A DNA stretch of 64,000 bases from Margaritifera margaritifera. Taxonomy: Eukaryota > Mollusca > Bivalvia > Unionida > Margaritiferidae. Below the pieces are notes generated by a model that saw only the letters and a program-made list of their open reading frames with translations, made no database searches and was not told the DNA's origin. Position numbers and translations under genes: made by a program. Shown here in pieces: positions 63,309 to 64,000 of this stretch (within the stretch, counting starts at the first letter, position 1; each line of letters begins with the position of its first letter). The stretch lies in NCBI GenBank assembly GCA_029931535.1, contig JAQPZY010001675.1, positions 4,602,501-4,666,500 on the forward strand, given 5' to 3'.

Positions 63309-63455
63309 ATGGCCGCTCCAAAGTACTCGAAAAAGCAGCCTGAATTAGTCAAAAGTGTACTATTTTCAGCAGTTATTAAAATAGGGAAACGAATTTTGCC
63401 AAAGCAGACAATACCAGCCTCTGAAAGTACTATGAATGAATTACAAAATATCTAA
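63309..63455 (+). CDS. short ORF with strong start context, possible first exon
   Basis: ATG at 63,309 lies in the context ACAAAATGGCC (A at -3, G at +4). The frame encodes 48 residues, starting MAAPKYSKKQPELVKSVLFS, and ends at a TAA at 63,453-63,455. It could be a first coding exon of a host gene that continues to the right by splicing, or a chance frame. I recognise no domain. An upstream ATG near 63,096 opens a 24-residue frame (MCLKKHIGGAL...) that would act as a short upstream ORF if the promoter at 63.05 kb is used. Confidence 0.22.
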   Translation: MAAPKYSKKQPELVKSVLFSAVIKIGKRILPKQTIPASESTMNELQNI

Positions 63456-63825
63456 AAAGTAAAAAAAGTTATCGGCTCTTTTTTTAAAATTTACCTTTGA
63501 AGTCCAGGAAGTGAAAATGACCAAGCTGAGCTAGCAGTTTTTGAGAGGTGCACATCTTAAGTAAGACCAAGCTGTATACTCTATAACCCAAATTTCACCC
63601 ATCAATCATACACCAAAATAAAGGGAATTAAAAGTTCTTTTAACAATACCTAAGATATATAAGTCTTTTTTAAATAGACACGACAGCCAGTGATGAAAAC
63701 CTGGGTAATTTTTTTTGTTTACAAATCTAACCCTATGCAAAGTATGAAACTGGAGAGTGCCACCATAGTAAATGCGAAACTAGTCGCACAAATTTATATG
63801 GGTTTGTGTTGTTTTTTTTATTTCA
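63456..63825. other. no recognised feature
   Basis: AT-rich sequence; nothing identified beyond short poly-A and poly-T runs. Confidence 0.45.
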
Positions 63826-63892
<67 letters not shown>

Positions 63893-63899
63893 ATATATA
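63826..63899. repeat. (ATCT)n microsatellite
   Basis: About 16 ATCT units ending in ATATATATA. Confidence 0.97.
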
Positions 63900-64000
63900 G
63901 TCTAATATCGCCATTTGCTGACTACTGCATCACACTTCCATTGATGATGAAACCGCAGACAACTATCATCTTTGAACAAATGTTAGCATTATGCACCGCA

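Overview
This window looks like AT-rich, repeat-dense intergenic or intronic DNA from a eukaryote, most likely a marine invertebrate. A mollusc is my best guess, not a proof: it rests on the kinds of LINE and SINE relics and on the abundance of (TACA)n, (ATCT)n, (TA)n and (TC)n arrays. There are no operons, ribosome binding sites, rRNA genes, intact tRNA genes or CRISPR arrays. I recognise no intact host protein-coding gene. Every reading frame with recognisable protein similarity belongs to a decayed transposable element. The longest open frames are by-products of tandem repeats.

Layout: 0-7 kb is unassigned AT-rich DNA with a possible exon end at the left edge, a few microsatellites and a 76-bp minisatellite (6.06-6.79 kb). 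7-16 kb is almost wholly mobile DNA. It holds a LINE reverse-transcriptase tail (7.0-7.95), a tRNA-derived SINE (9.2-9.45), a small inverted-repeat element carrying two tandem hairpins (9.93-10.15), and a near full-length dead I/Nimb-like LINE on the minus strand (10.4-16.0) with gag-like ORF1, endonuclease, RT and RNase H. 16-24 kb holds a (TA)n/(TG)n array, a roughly 390-bp foldback MITE, a second SINE copy and large (TACA)n arrays. 24.7-25.5 and 29.1-30.0 kb are two further LINE 3' fragments. 31-36 kb has minisatellites, a second I-like LINE 3' tail abutting an (ATGT)n array, and a cluster of hAT-like MITEs; one of these splits a tRNA-like sequence and has a perfect 8-bp target-site duplication. 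38-41.3 kb has three minisatellites and a plus-strand LINE, one minisatellite having grown inside the RT coding region. 49.5-51.7 kb joins two LINE relics of opposite orientation. 51.9-53.5 kb is a roughly 1.6-kb 20-bp satellite. 53.6-55.0 kb holds decayed ORF1-like protein relics. 55.3-58.4 kb contains a diverged 1-kb direct duplication around a spacer with a twin palindrome. The rest (58.4-64 kb) is AT-rich DNA with foldbacks, microsatellites and one speculative promoter plus short start-codon ORF near 63.05-63.46 kb.

Taken together the window records successive transposon insertion and decay: LINE tails seeding microsatellites, a MITE inside a tRNA-like sequence, and tandem repeats expanding inside LINE coding sequence. 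The elements do not form a pathway. No undescribed host system could be demonstrated. The most unusual structure is the twin-hairpin element at 9,931-10,151.
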